A stretch of DNA of 64,000 bases from Lachnotalea sp041821265 (GCA_041821265.1 JBGUEQ010000015.1:28882-92881), one strand, 5' to 3'. Counted from the stretch's first letter, positions 15,730 through 24,971 are shown. The notes: generated by a model from the sequence alone, not told the origin. Numbers and translations: made by a program.

Positions 15730-16434
15730 ATGTATAGTTTTCAAACAGAAGTTAGATATAGTGAAGTAGGTGTAGATGGAAAGACACCAATCAGTTCTAT
15801 TGTTAATTATTTTCAGGACTGTAGTACCAAGCAGTCTGAGAGTATAGGTCAAGGCGTTGATACCATGATGAAAAGAAATAAGGGATGGTTTTTAACAGCA
15901 TGGCAAATTATTATTAATAGATATCCAAAATTTGGGGAAGAAATAATAATAGGGACATGGGCTCATTCATTTAAAGGTTTTTATGGTGAAAGAAATTTTG
16001 TGATATATGATGAAAACCATGAGATACTGGCTGCAGCAAATACGTTATGGGCGTTAGTAAGCCTGGAAACAGGACATCCGACCAAAATAATGCAAGAAGA
16101 TCAAGAAGGTTATCCGATGGAAGATAAACTGGATATGAATTATCTTCCAAGGAAGATTAAAATGCCGGATGAGTATGAGGGGTTAGAAGAATTTAGAGTC
16201 AGAAAATATAATTTAGATACCAATCATCATGTTAACAATGCACAGTACATTCAAATGGCAGAAGAATATATACCAGACGGTATTGTGATTAAACAGATGA
16301 GAGCGGAATATAAGAAATCCGCAGTATATAAAGATATTGTTGTTCCCAAAGTTGCAAGAGAAGATGGTAGATATGTCGTAGAACTATGCAATCAAGAAGA
16401 TACGGTGTATGCTATAATAGAGTTTGTAGTTTAA
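15730..16434 (+). CDS. Acyl-ACP thioesterase
   Basis: A 234-residue double hotdog protein of the FatA/FatB-like bacterial acyl-ACP thioesterase family. Recognisable segments are the start YSFQTEVRYSEVGVDGK, SIVNYFQDCSTKQSE, GWFLTAWQI, FGEEIIIGTWAHSFKGFYG, and in the second hotdog NLDTNHHVNNAQYIQMA. The last carries the Asn-His-Asn catalytic cluster seen in the family. It releases fatty acids from acyl carrier protein in the cytoplasm. The frame is open 51 codons further upstream, but that stretch is the structured leader; ATG 15730 has GGAGGG 4 bases before it and begins exactly where family similarity begins. It appears to be monocistronic or weakly linked to the next gene. Confidence 0.9.
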   Translation: MYSFQTEVRYSEVGVDGKTPISSIVNYFQDCSTKQSESIGQGVDTMMKRNKGWFLTAWQIIINRYPKFGEEIIIGTWAHSFKGFYGERNFVIYDENHEILAAANTLWALVSLETGHPTKIMQEDQEGYPMEDKLDMNYLPRKIKMPDEYEGLEEFRVRKYNLDTNHHVNNAQYIQMAEEYIPDGIVIKQMRAEYKKSAVYKDIVVPKVAREDGRYVVELCNQEDTVYAIIEFVV

Positions 16435-16505
16435 TACATTTAGAAGATATTATAATTTGAAATAAAGTGAAATACCACTTTGATAAGATAAGAAAGGAGC
16501 GTATG

Positions 16506-17363
16506 ATGTATCACATCATACAAACAAAAATGTTCGAATTAGGAAAAAAACAAGAATTAATTGTTGTAAAACAAGTTGAATTTGGAATCTATTTAGGAGA
16601 AGTACCAAATGCTGAGGAGAGAATTCTTCTTCCCAAAAAGCAAGTGCCAGCAGGCATAAAGATTAATGACACATTAGAGGTATTTATATATAAAGATTCT
16701 AGTGATAGAATCATTGCAACATTAAATGAACCTAAATTGTACCTTGGGGAAGTAGCAATTCTAGAAGTGCTAGAAGTAGGAAAAATAGGTGCATTTTTGG
16801 ATTGGGGATTAGAAAAGGATTTACTTTTACCTTTTAAAGAGCAAACGAGTCGTGTTAGAACGGGTGAAAAATGTCTAGTAGCACTTTATATTGATAAGAG
16901 CAGTAGATTGTGTGCAACGATGAATGTATATGAATATTTAGACCTTGACTCTCCTTATAAAAAAGAAGATAGGGTATCAGGAACTATTTATGAAACAAGC
17001 CAAGAATTTGGTATGTTTGTTGCCATTGATAACAAATACTCAGGTTTGATTGCGAAGAAAGAAGCATATGGTAATATGAAAATTGGCGATGTGATTAATG
17101 CCAGAGTAATTAATGTAAAAGAAGATGGAAAACTAGATTTAGTAGTCAGAGAAAAAGCTTACTTACAAATGGACGATGATTCAAAACTTGTAATGGATGC
17201 GATTGAGGAGCATGATGGTGTATTGCCATTTACGGACAAGGCATCACCAGAAGTGATCAAGCATGAATTTGATTTAAGCAAGAATGCGTTTAAGAGAGCG
17301 GTAGGCCGTTTGTTAAAAGAAGGAAAAATTGAGATTACAGAGGACAGCATAAGGGGAAAATAA
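16506..17363 (+). CDS. CvfB-like S1-domain RNA-binding protein
   Basis: A 285-residue protein with tandem S1-type OB folds: residues about 10-70 (VVKQVEFGIYLGEVPNAEERILLPKK), about 80-135 (VLEVGKIGAFLDWGLEKDLLLP) and about 150-215 (ETSQEFGMFVAIDNKYSGLI). A C-terminal winged-helix-like segment (ASPEVIKHEFDLSKNAFKRAVG, about 245-285) completes the CvfB architecture. CvfB proteins bind RNA and affect virulence and agr-type regulation in staphylococci; here the role is unknown. I chose ATG 16506: AGGAG ends 6 bases upstream, whereas GTG 16467 lies before that site. A small hairpin ATGATGT/ACATCAT covers the start codon (16503-16519). The next gene begins with GTG immediately after this stop codon. 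Confidence 0.85.
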   Translation: MYHIIQTKMFELGKKQELIVVKQVEFGIYLGEVPNAEERILLPKKQVPAGIKINDTLEVFIYKDSSDRIIATLNEPKLYLGEVAILEVLEVGKIGAFLDWGLEKDLLLPFKEQTSRVRTGEKCLVALYIDKSSRLCATMNVYEYLDLDSPYKKEDRVSGTIYETSQEFGMFVAIDNKYSGLIAKKEAYGNMKIGDVINARVINVKEDGKLDLVVREKAYLQMDDDSKLVMDAIEEHDGVLPFTDKASPEVIKHEFDLSKNAFKRAVGRLLKEGKIEITEDSIRGK

Positions 17364-19550
17364 GTGAAGTTAGAAGGAATTAAGAAAACTGCTTATTTGT
17401 TTTCTATTACACTTTTAACCTTATTTATGTTATATATAGTTTTTTGCACTTTTAAGAATTTAGATTATGCAGATTATGTAGTAACTTTTATGAAAGATTT
17501 TAGTGTACCAATTTATTTGTTTACAGGAGCACTTGTTATATTTGTGTTTGTTTATATAGTAGGGTTTCAGCTTATAAAATTGAGGCAGAAGGAAATGAAA
17601 AGAGTTGCAATTATAATTGGTCTTAGTATGATTGCAATACAAATAACAGTTATATATTTTATAAGATCGCCATTAAGAAGTGATTCGGGAAATGTATTTG
17701 ATCAGGCACTTGCTATGGTTGCAACTAACCGTGTGTCACCAACTGCTGTTGAGAATTATTTCTCGATTTACCCCAATAATATTCCAGTGTGTATTTTGGA
17801 ATATTTGATATTAAAACTTGGAAGCGTTATAGGAATTGAGTATGAGCATTATTTATTATACTTAGATCTGTTTAATGCATTATGCATTGATTTGGCTATG
17901 TATTTTGCATATCAAATTATTAAAATGATTAAGAGGGAAGTAACAGCAGTAAAATTTTTGGTTTTATGTGCAATCAATCCATTGCTATATGCATATACCA
18001 TTCTGGTATATACATCAACATTAAGTATGCCATTTATTATTGGTTCCATTTACTTCTTCCTTCGAGCCTATCAAGAAAAAAATTACAAGAAAAAAATTGT
18101 ATATTCTATCCTTACTACAATTACATTGTTTTTGGGTTTTCAATTGAGAGCTACCGTTATCATCACAGTTATTGCAATCGGAATCTATTTGATTTTGCAA
18201 ATGAAACAAAAAATAACGAAAGAAATCTTTATATATAAATGTAAAATTGCTATCTTTATTATATTGTCGCTCCTTGTTGTAAGAGGCATCTATAACACAG
18301 TTGAGCATAATTATGTGAAATTTGACACTTCAGAAACTGGATTTCCAATTACGCATTGGCTTATGATGGGGGCGCAAGGAAGTGGCGGATTTAATGTAGA
18401 GGATTTTAATTATACCTTGAGTTTTGCTACGAGAGAAGAACGAATCGATGCAAACCTAGTAGAATATAAAAGAAGAATAAGTGATTTGGGAGTAAAGGGT
18501 ACGTTTCACTTAATGTTAAATAAATTGCGCGTTACTTGGTCCGATGGACTAGATGCTACAATTGATAGTTTGAGTGACAATGAAACATATTACCAATTTA
18601 ATGATTACTTAACAGGAAGCAAGAAAGATATTTATGTTAGCTATTGTCATATGTATAACCTTATGCTTATGATTTTGATATTAACAAGCACAATGCAAGG
18701 ATTTAAAAGAAAATATGATAATCCTATTGTTATAATTTACTTGAATTTGTTGGGAGGCATGATATTCCACTTATTTTGGGAAGCAGGTGCAGCTTATAAT
18801 ATATGTTTTACCTTTTTGATGCTAATCTTAGCCGAGGATGGGTTGGAATTTATTTCACAAAGGTGTAGGAACGTAAACGTTCGCAAAGTTCAAGTTGGAG
18901 TTTGTGGTTTGACGATTCTTTCTACCATAGTATTACTAATTTCAGGTTATCAAGATATGGTTAAAACACCATTTAAACAGTATCCAATTGCAGTAAATCA
19001 AGATTTTCACGAGAATGAGACTCCCGCGTTAAACAGTGGTGAGGAATTAGTTCAAACATTTGTGACAAGTAGAGCATTTAATCGAATTGAGATAAAAGTT
19101 CGGAATTTAGCAGGGGAAGAAAATGATTCGAGATACAAGCTGGAATTATTAGATGAAAATGACAATGTGTTAATATCTAATGTAGTGATAGGTTGTTTGG
19201 CTATTGACACAGATTATTATAGAATACCAATTGACACAATTGTTCCTGATCGGGCAACCGAGTATAAAATTAAAATAACAACAAAAAAGGCAGACGATGA
19301 TAATAATCTAGTCTTTATGCTATATAATACGGGCAACTGGAATATTTATGAAGGTGGAACCTTGTATGTGAATGGGGAAGAATCAAGGGGTAGTTTAACC
19401 TTTCAAATATGTGAGTCAGTTACAGAAACATTTTTCACACAAACGGGCTATATGATGTTTGCAGGCGTAATTTTGTTAGTGGAACTATTGCTTATCGTGT
19501 TGATGAGTATTTATAGAATAGAAGAAAAAGTGGATAACTCCTCAAGGTAG
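17364..19550 (+). CDS. Large GT-C-type membrane glycosyltransferase
   Basis: A 728-residue protein with about 12-13 membrane segments in residues 1-530, then an extracytoplasmic region of about 150 residues predicted as beta-sandwich (from NRIEIKVRNLAGEENDSRYK), and a final membrane segment near 695-720. The first large loop carries RSPLRSDSGNVFDQA, with the acidic residue expected for lipid-phosphosugar-dependent GT-C enzymes. It most likely transfers a sugar from a polyprenyl carrier outside the membrane. GTG 17364 follows the CvfB stop codon directly, with AAGGGGA as ribosome site. The acceptor is unknown. It ends inside a terminator hairpin. Confidence 0.7.
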   Translation: MKLEGIKKTAYLFSITLLTLFMLYIVFCTFKNLDYADYVVTFMKDFSVPIYLFTGALVIFVFVYIVGFQLIKLRQKEMKRVAIIIGLSMIAIQITVIYFIRSPLRSDSGNVFDQALAMVATNRVSPTAVENYFSIYPNNIPVCILEYLILKLGSVIGIEYEHYLLYLDLFNALCIDLAMYFAYQIIKMIKREVTAVKFLVLCAINPLLYAYTILVYTSTLSMPFIIGSIYFFLRAYQEKNYKKKIVYSILTTITLFLGFQLRATVIITVIAIGIYLILQMKQKITKEIFIYKCKIAIFIILSLLVVRGIYNTVEHNYVKFDTSETGFPITHWLMMGAQGSGGFNVEDFNYTLSFATREERIDANLVEYKRRISDLGVKGTFHLMLNKLRVTWSDGLDATIDSLSDNETYYQFNDYLTGSKKDIYVSYCHMYNLMLMILILTSTMQGFKRKYDNPIVIIYLNLLGGMIFHLFWEAGAAYNICFTFLMLILAEDGLEFISQRCRNVNVRKVQVGVCGLTILSTIVLLISGYQDMVKTPFKQYPIAVNQDFHENETPALNSGEELVQTFVTSRAFNRIEIKVRNLAGEENDSRYKLELLDENDNVLISNVVIGCLAIDTDYYRIPIDTIVPDRATEYKIKITTKKADDDNNLVFMLYNTGNWNIYEGGTLYVNGEESRGSLTFQICESVTETFFTQTGYMMFAGVILLVELLLIVLMSIYRIEEKVDNSSR

Positions 19551-19568
19551 AGGGATTATCCACTTTTT
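19525..19568. terminator. Bidirectional terminator overlapping the end of the 17364 gene
   Basis: A perfect 13-base stem (19525-19537 with 19556-19568, AAAAAGTGGATAA against TTATCCACTTTTT). The TAG stop codon of the upstream gene (19548-19550) lies in its loop. It separates convergent transcription units. Confidence 0.85.
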
Positions 19569-19631
19569 AAATTTATGGGAAAGTTCTGAAAACGTCCCTA
19601 TAAATAAATGCACATACACTTTGTTCTATTC

Positions 19632-20336
19632 CTATTTCTGCTTGATATAATCAACAATTCTTTCGTAATCTTCAATATAATCAATCTCAGACCAAAAATA
19701 TGGAGCTACATCAAGGGTATGAATTGGAAATTCTTCACAATGCGAGTAAAGAACGGTTTCCCACCAGGTTTTGTAATCTTCGGTTTCCACCATTTCAATC
19801 ATAACCTCTTTGAAATGTTCGATATAATTTATTCCAACCTTTGCAATTCCGACATATTCACAGGTACGTTCTGGTATAGTTAATTCTTTACCATATTTAG
19901 TAACAAGACCATTTTCACAATGAAAGAAGTAGTCCCCTTCTTCAATCTTCCTGTAATCGGCAAGCATAGTAATTTCTTCTTTAGAACTTAAAATTTTCTC
20001 TAAAATATTCTTCTCAAAAAACACATCTGCATTTGCAAATAAATAATCGTCATTGGCAATCAAAGCATCTTTAGCAAACCAAAGAGAGGCAATGCTGTTT
20101 GATACACGATAAAAGGGATTGTCAAAGAAAGTAACATTTAATCCTTCCAGTGCTTCGTAAAATAGATGTTTGTTATAACCAACTACGATAGAAACCTCTA
20201 TCCCGTACTCTTGTAAAAGAGCTACGGTATGGCGAATGAGCGGAGTGCCATCTCCAATATCTAAGAGGCTTTTTGGCTTAGAAACTTCACGACTAATTCG
20301 GCTGCCGACACCTGCTGCTAATAGAAATGCTTTCAT
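19632..20336 (-). CDS. LicC-like nucleotidyltransferase
   Basis: A 234-residue NTP-transferase fold enzyme. It starts with the nucleotide-binding loop FLLAAGVGSRISREVSKPKSL and continues with NPFYRVSNSIASLWFAKDAL and LFANADVFF, the pattern of CTP:phosphocholine cytidylyltransferase LicC and of phosphonate cytidylyltransferases; the metal Asp is in the NADVF motif. It should activate a small phosphorylated amino-alcohol or polyol with CTP. It is the last gene of a four-gene minus-strand operon, 9 bases after the aminotransferase gene, with AGGAGG before the start. The substrate is not readable from sequence. Plausible products are CDP-choline, CDP-ethanolamine-like or CDP-aminopolyol compounds for the TagF-like transferase of the same operon. 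Confidence 0.82.
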   Translation of the reverse strand: MKAFLLAAGVGSRISREVSKPKSLLDIGDGTPLIRHTVALLQEYGIEVSIVVGYNKHLFYEALEGLNVTFFDNPFYRVSNSIASLWFAKDALIANDDYLFANADVFFEKNILEKILSSKEEITMLADYRKIEEGDYFFHCENGLVTKYGKELTIPERTCEYVGIAKVGINYIEHFKEVMIEMVETEDYKTWWETVLYSHCEEFPIHTLDVAPYFWSEIDYIEDYERIVDYIKQK

Positions 20337-20345
20337 ATATACCTC

Positions 20346-21404
20346 CTACTTTTCATGATCTAGTTCTAATAGTGTATCCATAAATTGTTTCATTACGGCA
20401 GGGGAACCGGTATTAATACGAATATAATCTTTCAATAGTTCGTTGCTATAGGTTTTGATTAATATTTTTCTTTCTTTTAACTTAGCAGAAAGCAGATTAG
20501 AATCCATTTTCGGTTTGATAAATATAAAATTTCCGCTTTGAGGATAGTATTTATAATTATTTCGTTCTAATGAATCTAATAAAAACTTTCTTCCCTCGGT
20601 AGAAGTAGCTAAAAGTCCTTCGAAAATTGCTGGTGTATCTATAATTTTCTCGGCAAATTTAAGAGCAAGTGCGTTTACTTCAAAAGAAGGACAAGCCTTT
20701 TTAACATATTGCGTAATAGTAGGATTGCTAATTACTATTCCGAGGCGACAAGCTGCAATAGAAAAAATTTTAGAAAAAGTTCGAAATATCAAAACATTAT
20801 CATACTGGTTAATTAAATCAATAAAAGTACTTGTGCAAAAGTAGTGATATGCTTCATCAAATATAACAATAGCGCCTACTTCTTTCGCTTTCTCAATTAC
20901 GCGGGTTACTTCTTCTAGTGTAAAGTTAGGACCTACTGGATTATTAGGATTTAATAAAGCTACAATATCAGTAGTTTCATCGATAGCATTTACAATCGCA
21001 TCAATAGAAATGGTGAAATCAGGAGAATATTCCACTGGTTTATGAATCAAGCCTAATAAATTGCAATTAACCCAATACATTTCAAAACTTGGAGTAACGG
21101 TAACCACGGAACTTCCAGGAGCGGCAAATATTTCAAAAACATAGCGGATTGCAGCGTCAGAACCATTTGTTACACATATATTTTCGGGTTTTACATGGAC
21201 AAACGAAGCATATTTCTTGATGAATACATCGGGTTCAGGATAGGTAGCCAAAAATCCAGGTGTAAACTCCTTTAAAACGTTGTCTACAAAACCTTGAGGG
21301 AGTCCTTCCGGATTTTCGTTCATATCTAGTCTTAAATAATCATATCGCTCTTGAGGTGGAAAAATTCGAACAACATCTTTAATATTTTGATTTACATAAT
21401 ACAT
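20346..21404 (-). CDS. HisC/CobD-like PLP-dependent aminotransferase or decarboxylase
   Basis: A 352-residue fold-type I PLP enzyme. Visible are LRLDMNENPEGLP, VTNGSDAAIRYVFE, ALLNPNNPVGP, VIFDEAYHYF, the PLP lysine in FRTFSKIFSIAACRLG and the terminal arginine context YIRINTG. It resembles histidinol-phosphate aminotransferase and threonine-phosphate decarboxylase (CobD). No histidine or cobalamin genes are nearby. Wedged between a GNAT gene and a LicC-like nucleotidyltransferase, it probably makes a phosphorylated amino compound that is then CDP-activated; this is inference. The CobD-like possibility would yield an amino-alcohol phosphate directly. Confidence 0.8.
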   Translation of the reverse strand: MYYVNQNIKDVVRIFPPQERYDYLRLDMNENPEGLPQGFVDNVLKEFTPGFLATYPEPDVFIKKYASFVHVKPENICVTNGSDAAIRYVFEIFAAPGSSVVTVTPSFEMYWVNCNLLGLIHKPVEYSPDFTISIDAIVNAIDETTDIVALLNPNNPVGPNFTLEEVTRVIEKAKEVGAIVIFDEAYHYFCTSTFIDLINQYDNVLIFRTFSKIFSIAACRLGIVISNPTITQYVKKACPSFEVNALALKFAEKIIDTPAIFEGLLATSTEGRKFLLDSLERNNYKYYPQSGNFIFIKPKMDSNLLSAKLKERKILIKTYSNELLKDYIRINTGSPAVMKQFMDTLLELDHEK

Positions 21405-21430
21405 ACGTATACCTCTCTTTTCAATAATAG

Positions 21431-22219
21431 TTAATGCTTAAACAGTTTGGCCCAGTTGCTTGGAGAATCAAAGCCGATTTTCTTATATAAGCGTTCGGAA
21501 TCTTTTGTATAATAGAATAAATGAGGTGATTTTCCTTCCAAGAGCAAATCATCACAAAGCTTTGTGACTAATTCAAGAGCAAGACCCTTTCCACGAAAAT
21601 CAGGATGGGTAATGACACCACTGATGACAGCTAAATTGTCTACTTCAGCATAAGTGGCAGCGTGACATACAATTTGGCTATCTTGCCGTATGATGTAGTT
21701 ACGCCCGAAATCTTCCTCCATTCGAGTGAGAAGCTGTTCTCTGAGTTGATAGACACTGTAATGTCCACCTAACCCTTCGTCGCTACAGATCAGTTCAGAA
21801 ATTTCATCTAAGTCACCATAGGTTGCACGTTTGACGTTGGATGCTTCATAGGAGTGATAAGTTTTAGCAAGCGAGGTTACAAATCCCTTTTCTACTTCGT
21901 AGACACCCTTAAATGATTCGGACAATAAATCAATTACAGAAGTAGTCGCGGATATAATAGTAGGCTGTAATTCGTGAATTAGTGAAACAGTAGCCGCTAC
22001 AGGATAAACAGAATGAGAATGAAACAATTGCAATCCATTATAATATAAAGTAGCAACCGCAGTAATTAATCCGTTTTCTTTGCAAACATATATTTTTAAA
22101 TCCTCATTATCAATTCCATATTTTTTTAAGTCAATGTAACTATATAAGCAATTTGTAAGGTCTTGTTCAAAATAACACAAAAGTTCGCTAATGTTGCTTT
22201 TGTTTGCAAGTTGATACAT
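21431..22219 (-). CDS. GNAT-family acetyltransferase
   Basis: A 262-residue protein. The C-terminal half is a GNAT domain with the acetyl-CoA loop HPDFRGKGLALELVTKL (about residue 203) and the typical ERLYKKIGF near the end. The N-terminal half (about 1-125) is a degenerate GNAT-like or helper domain. It is the second gene of the minus-strand operon and could acetylate the amino group produced by the adjacent aminotransferase; that is inference from context. A strong AAGGAGG precedes the start. Directly upstream, from 18 bases before the start codon, lies a five-unit 14-base tandem repeat. Confidence 0.75.
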   Translation of the reverse strand: MYQLANKSNISELLCYFEQDLTNCLYSYIDLKKYGIDNEDLKIYVCKENGLITAVATLYYNGLQLFHSHSVYPVAATVSLIHELQPTIISATTSVIDLLSESFKGVYEVEKGFVTSLAKTYHSYEASNVKRATYGDLDEISELICSDEGLGGHYSVYQLREQLLTRMEEDFGRNYIIRQDSQIVCHAATYAEVDNLAVISGVITHPDFRGKGLALELVTKLCDDLLLEGKSPHLFYYTKDSERLYKKIGFDSPSNWAKLFKH

Positions 22220-22236
22220 AAAATCCTCCTTGAATA

Positions 22237-22306
22237 AAAAATTTCAATGCAAAAATGAAAATGCAAAAATTTCAATGCAAAAATTTCAATGCAAAAATGA
22301 AAATGT
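22237..22306 (-). repeat. 14-bp tandem repeat (5 units, two alternating variants) in the GNAT 5' leader
   Basis: Five exact-length 14-base units read on the plus strand: AAAAATTTCAATGC (units 1, 3 and 4) and AAAAATGAAAATGC/T (units 2 and 5), at 22237, 22251, 22265, 22279 and 22293. It fills most of the gap between the TagF-like and GNAT genes, so copy number could alter spacing or mRNA structure. Confidence 0.85.
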
Positions 22307-22326
22307 AAAAAATTCATACACGACTT

Positions 22327-23496
22327 TTAGTATATCCCACTACTTTTGATTTTACAAGTAATAACGTCTACAACAGCCTTAGAAGCATGTCCATCATCAA
22401 AGTAATGAATTTCATCCACATAGCGTTCACATCGTTCTAAATAATCGGTATAATCAAAATTTTCGATATTATGAATCAATTCATCATTGTTAAAACTTAA
22501 CGAAAATGGTAGTTCTTCTAACGAAAAATAATAATCTTTGGTACGTTTCATTTCTTCATAATCTTCAGCATATAAAAATCCAGGTTTCTTTAGGATTGGG
22601 TAATCAAAAGCACATCCAGAATAATCTGTAATAATCATATCGGATGCTACTAATAGTTCTTGCATATTTTTATACTTGCTGGCATTTAGAATATGGTCAG
22701 TATAGGTGAAAATATCATCGTGGCTAGCAACGTTTGGATGAAGTCGAATTAAGATAGCAAAAGAATCCCCAAAACGATGCTTGAGTGCTTCTAAAACACG
22801 TTCACAATCGATATTATACATGTTAGTAGTTCGATTGTCTCGATAGGTAGGGGCATACATGATCAATTTCTTTGAAGAATCCAAATGATAATGTTCTAAT
22901 ACTTTCTTGCGAACGGGTGTAGGATCTTTGAAATATATGTCATTCTTAGGAATACCTTTTTCCAAAAGTTCACCTTGATACCAAAAAGAGGAGTGATATA
23001 AATCACTGCACCATTTACAGCAGGATAAGAATAAATCAATATGTTTGGAGTCAATCTTGGCGTAGGCTTTATATTCCTCGCTTAGAGCAGATTCACAATC
23101 CATCTCAACTTTCTTAAGTCCCGGTCCACCGTGCCAAGTTTGAATATAATATTGCTCTGGACGTTTTTTGAAATAGTATAACTTTCTCGTGTTGTCAACC
23201 CAGAATCCAGCAGTTGCCATATGGTAGACAAAGGCTACCGTATTAGGCTTGACAGGCGTGATTTCATTCGGGAATAGATTTCCAACTTCGCCTGATACCC
23301 ATATTAGTTTGTAAGAGAGATTGGAATCTATGATTTCCTGTGCGATAAACTTAGGATTATCACCATATCCCCCACCATTAAAATTACTAAATACAATTTT
23401 GTCTGGTTGAATCTTACAATGCGTAAAAATATTCCAAGCGAAATGAATTAATTTCTTGTGAAAAAATAAATATATTTTAATTAGCGTTTGTTTCAT
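22327..23496 (-). CDS. TagB/TagF-like CDP-polyol phosphotransferase
   Basis: A 389-residue protein of the CDP-glycerol:poly(glycerophosphate) glycerophosphotransferase family, about the size of TagB and thus lacking the long N-terminal region of TagF. It has IVFSNFNGGGYGDNPK near the start, YIQTWHGGPGLKKVE (catalytic His context), APTYRDNR, RLHPN and the late IITDYSGCAFDYPIL. It acts at the inner membrane face and transfers a polyol-phosphate unit from a CDP donor. It is the first gene of the operon carrying GNAT, aminotransferase and LicC-like genes, which suggests a non-standard donor rather than plain CDP-glycerol. AGGAG precedes the start. Confidence 0.85.
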   Translation of the reverse strand: MKQTLIKIYLFFHKKLIHFAWNIFTHCKIQPDKIVFSNFNGGGYGDNPKFIAQEIIDSNLSYKLIWVSGEVGNLFPNEITPVKPNTVAFVYHMATAGFWVDNTRKLYYFKKRPEQYYIQTWHGGPGLKKVEMDCESALSEEYKAYAKIDSKHIDLFLSCCKWCSDLYHSSFWYQGELLEKGIPKNDIYFKDPTPVRKKVLEHYHLDSSKKLIMYAPTYRDNRTTNMYNIDCERVLEALKHRFGDSFAILIRLHPNVASHDDIFTYTDHILNASKYKNMQELLVASDMIITDYSGCAFDYPILKKPGFLYAEDYEEMKRTKDYYFSLEELPFSLSFNNDELIHNIENFDYTDYLERCERYVDEIHYFDDGHASKAVVDVITCKIKSSGIY

Positions 23497-23838
23497 TCTT
23501 AACTCCTATATTGTCCTAGATTACTTATGGTAATAACTTAGAGCTGTATTAGGTACAAACTATTTTTTAAATAAGAAAGTTCTTAGCATTACCAATTTAA
23601 TTAAAATGGAACTAAGTGCCAAAAGACAGACACTTTATTTTATAGTATCATAAAAATAATGATTTTGCCATATGTTTACATAGGTAACCGCTAGATAGAA
23701 ATAAGTAACAAAAAATTCAAAGAATTGACTACTTGGAAGCGGCAAAATATTATGTTACAATAACTAGTAGTAGAAACTATGGTAGGATCAAATTGTTACC
23801 AATAGTGAGGAAATATTTGAAGAGGAGTCATAGCTATA
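23497..23838. other. Divergent intergenic region of 342 bp
   Basis: This lies between the minus-strand TagF-like gene and the plus-strand acyltransferase gene. It holds the plus-strand promoter at 23725-23753. A minus-strand promoter for the TagF operon must lie here too, but I see only a weak TATAAA-like element near 23640-23650. No ORF, repeat or convincing RNA structure is visible. Confidence 0.6.
23725..23753 (+). promoter_or_regulatory. Sigma-A type promoter for the acyltransferase gene
   Basis: TTGACT (23725-23730) and TATTAT (23748-23753) with a 17-base spacer. Confidence 0.7.
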
Positions 23839-24852
23839 ATGAAAGAAAGAAACACATCTCTTGATGCAATGAAAGGATTCGCAATTCTTCTTGTCATGAT
23901 AGGGCATGTTTTAGAATGGAATGAGATGACGGATCCCTATCTATATGCATTTATCGAGGCGGTTCAGATGCCTATATTTATAATGTTAAATGGTTATATT
24001 TGCGGTTTGAAATTACCAATAACGAATTTTGGACAATGGAAAAATACGATAAGCAAAAGGGCAACAGCTTATGTAGTACCCTTTTTCATGTGGCTTTTGT
24101 TAAAACAGTGGGATGATATCATAAGAGGGTTTAAGAATGCACTGTTTCAATTGGACAGAGCATTGTGGTTTTTGATGACGTTATTTATTCTCAATGTAAT
24201 ACTGTATACGGCGCAACTATTGAGTAACAAGTTTAGGAAAAATGGAAAATTACAAGGCTTTATTGCGTTTGGTATTGCAGTTGGTATGCTTTCCACCATT
24301 TTTGTTGGACAGCTTATTTTAAAAAATAGATTTCTGAGTCCAATATTGACATTGAGGTACTTACCCGCATTTATCATAGGGTATTTAGTGAGTGCTTATA
24401 AAGAAGATATTGTAAAATTAGTTCATAAAAATCTACAATTAGTTGCTTTTGTAAGTAGTATAGTACTATTTATATATATGTGTGTGATAGTTGATACTCA
24501 AATACAAAAACCATTTGTTATACTTGGAATTCAGATTTTTGAAGGATTAATTGGAAGTTATATTATTTTTTATATCTTTTTAAAAAGTAAGGAAAGCGTA
24601 ATAAAAGAAAAACTAGCTAGGCTTGGGAAATATACTTTAGAAATATACGTGATTCATTTTCATTTTGCAAGAATCTTAAATAGAGGACATCTTGATTTTG
24701 GATTATATTCAATAAAAGGAATTCTATTTGTGATTGCATCTTTTGTTGCAATGAGTATCACAACAGCAGCGCTCATCTATATGGCAAAACAATCGCCGCT
24801 CACAAACTTTTTAATGTTTGGAAAACGAAGTAGTCAAAAAAGTAAGGGATAA
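23839..24852 (+). CDS. Acyltransferase family 3 membrane protein
   Basis: A 337-residue protein with about ten membrane segments. The start RNTSLDAMKGFAILLVMIGHVLEW contains the family His (residue 22) and the D-x-x-KG-x-A-I motif of OafA/NodX-type acyltransferases. ALWFLMTLFILN, LRYLPAFIIGYL and the late YTLEIYVIHFHFAR follow the same family plan. These enzymes transfer acetyl or other acyl groups from inside to glycans outside the membrane. It has its own promoter and a GAGGAG site 11 bases before the ATG. It precedes the amino-sugar genes, so O- or N-acetylation of the surface polymer is likely. Confidence 0.85.
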   Translation: MKERNTSLDAMKGFAILLVMIGHVLEWNEMTDPYLYAFIEAVQMPIFIMLNGYICGLKLPITNFGQWKNTISKRATAYVVPFFMWLLLKQWDDIIRGFKNALFQLDRALWFLMTLFILNVILYTAQLLSNKFRKNGKLQGFIAFGIAVGMLSTIFVGQLILKNRFLSPILTLRYLPAFIIGYLVSAYKEDIVKLVHKNLQLVAFVSSIVLFIYMCVIVDTQIQKPFVILGIQIFEGLIGSYIIFYIFLKSKESVIKEKLARLGKYTLEIYVIHFHFARILNRGHLDFGLYSIKGILFVIASFVAMSITTAALIYMAKQSPLTNFLMFGKRSSQKSKG

Positions 24853-24971
24853 ACTTCAACTATGTAAAATGGAGTAAGAAGATTTTAACTTAAAACAAAT
24901 ATTGAATAATCATGAAAATGAACGCAAATCTTAAGAAAACATTAATTCATGAGGATGCAAGTTTACAAGCG

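Noticed and set aside
22237..22306. CRISPR-like array
   Set aside because: The units are contiguous 14-mers without spacers and no cas genes are present.
19632..23496. Phosphonate (aminoethylphosphonate) biosynthesis cluster
   Set aside because: PEP mutase and phosphonopyruvate decarboxylase are absent from the window; only the cytidylyltransferase/aminotransferase logic is similar.
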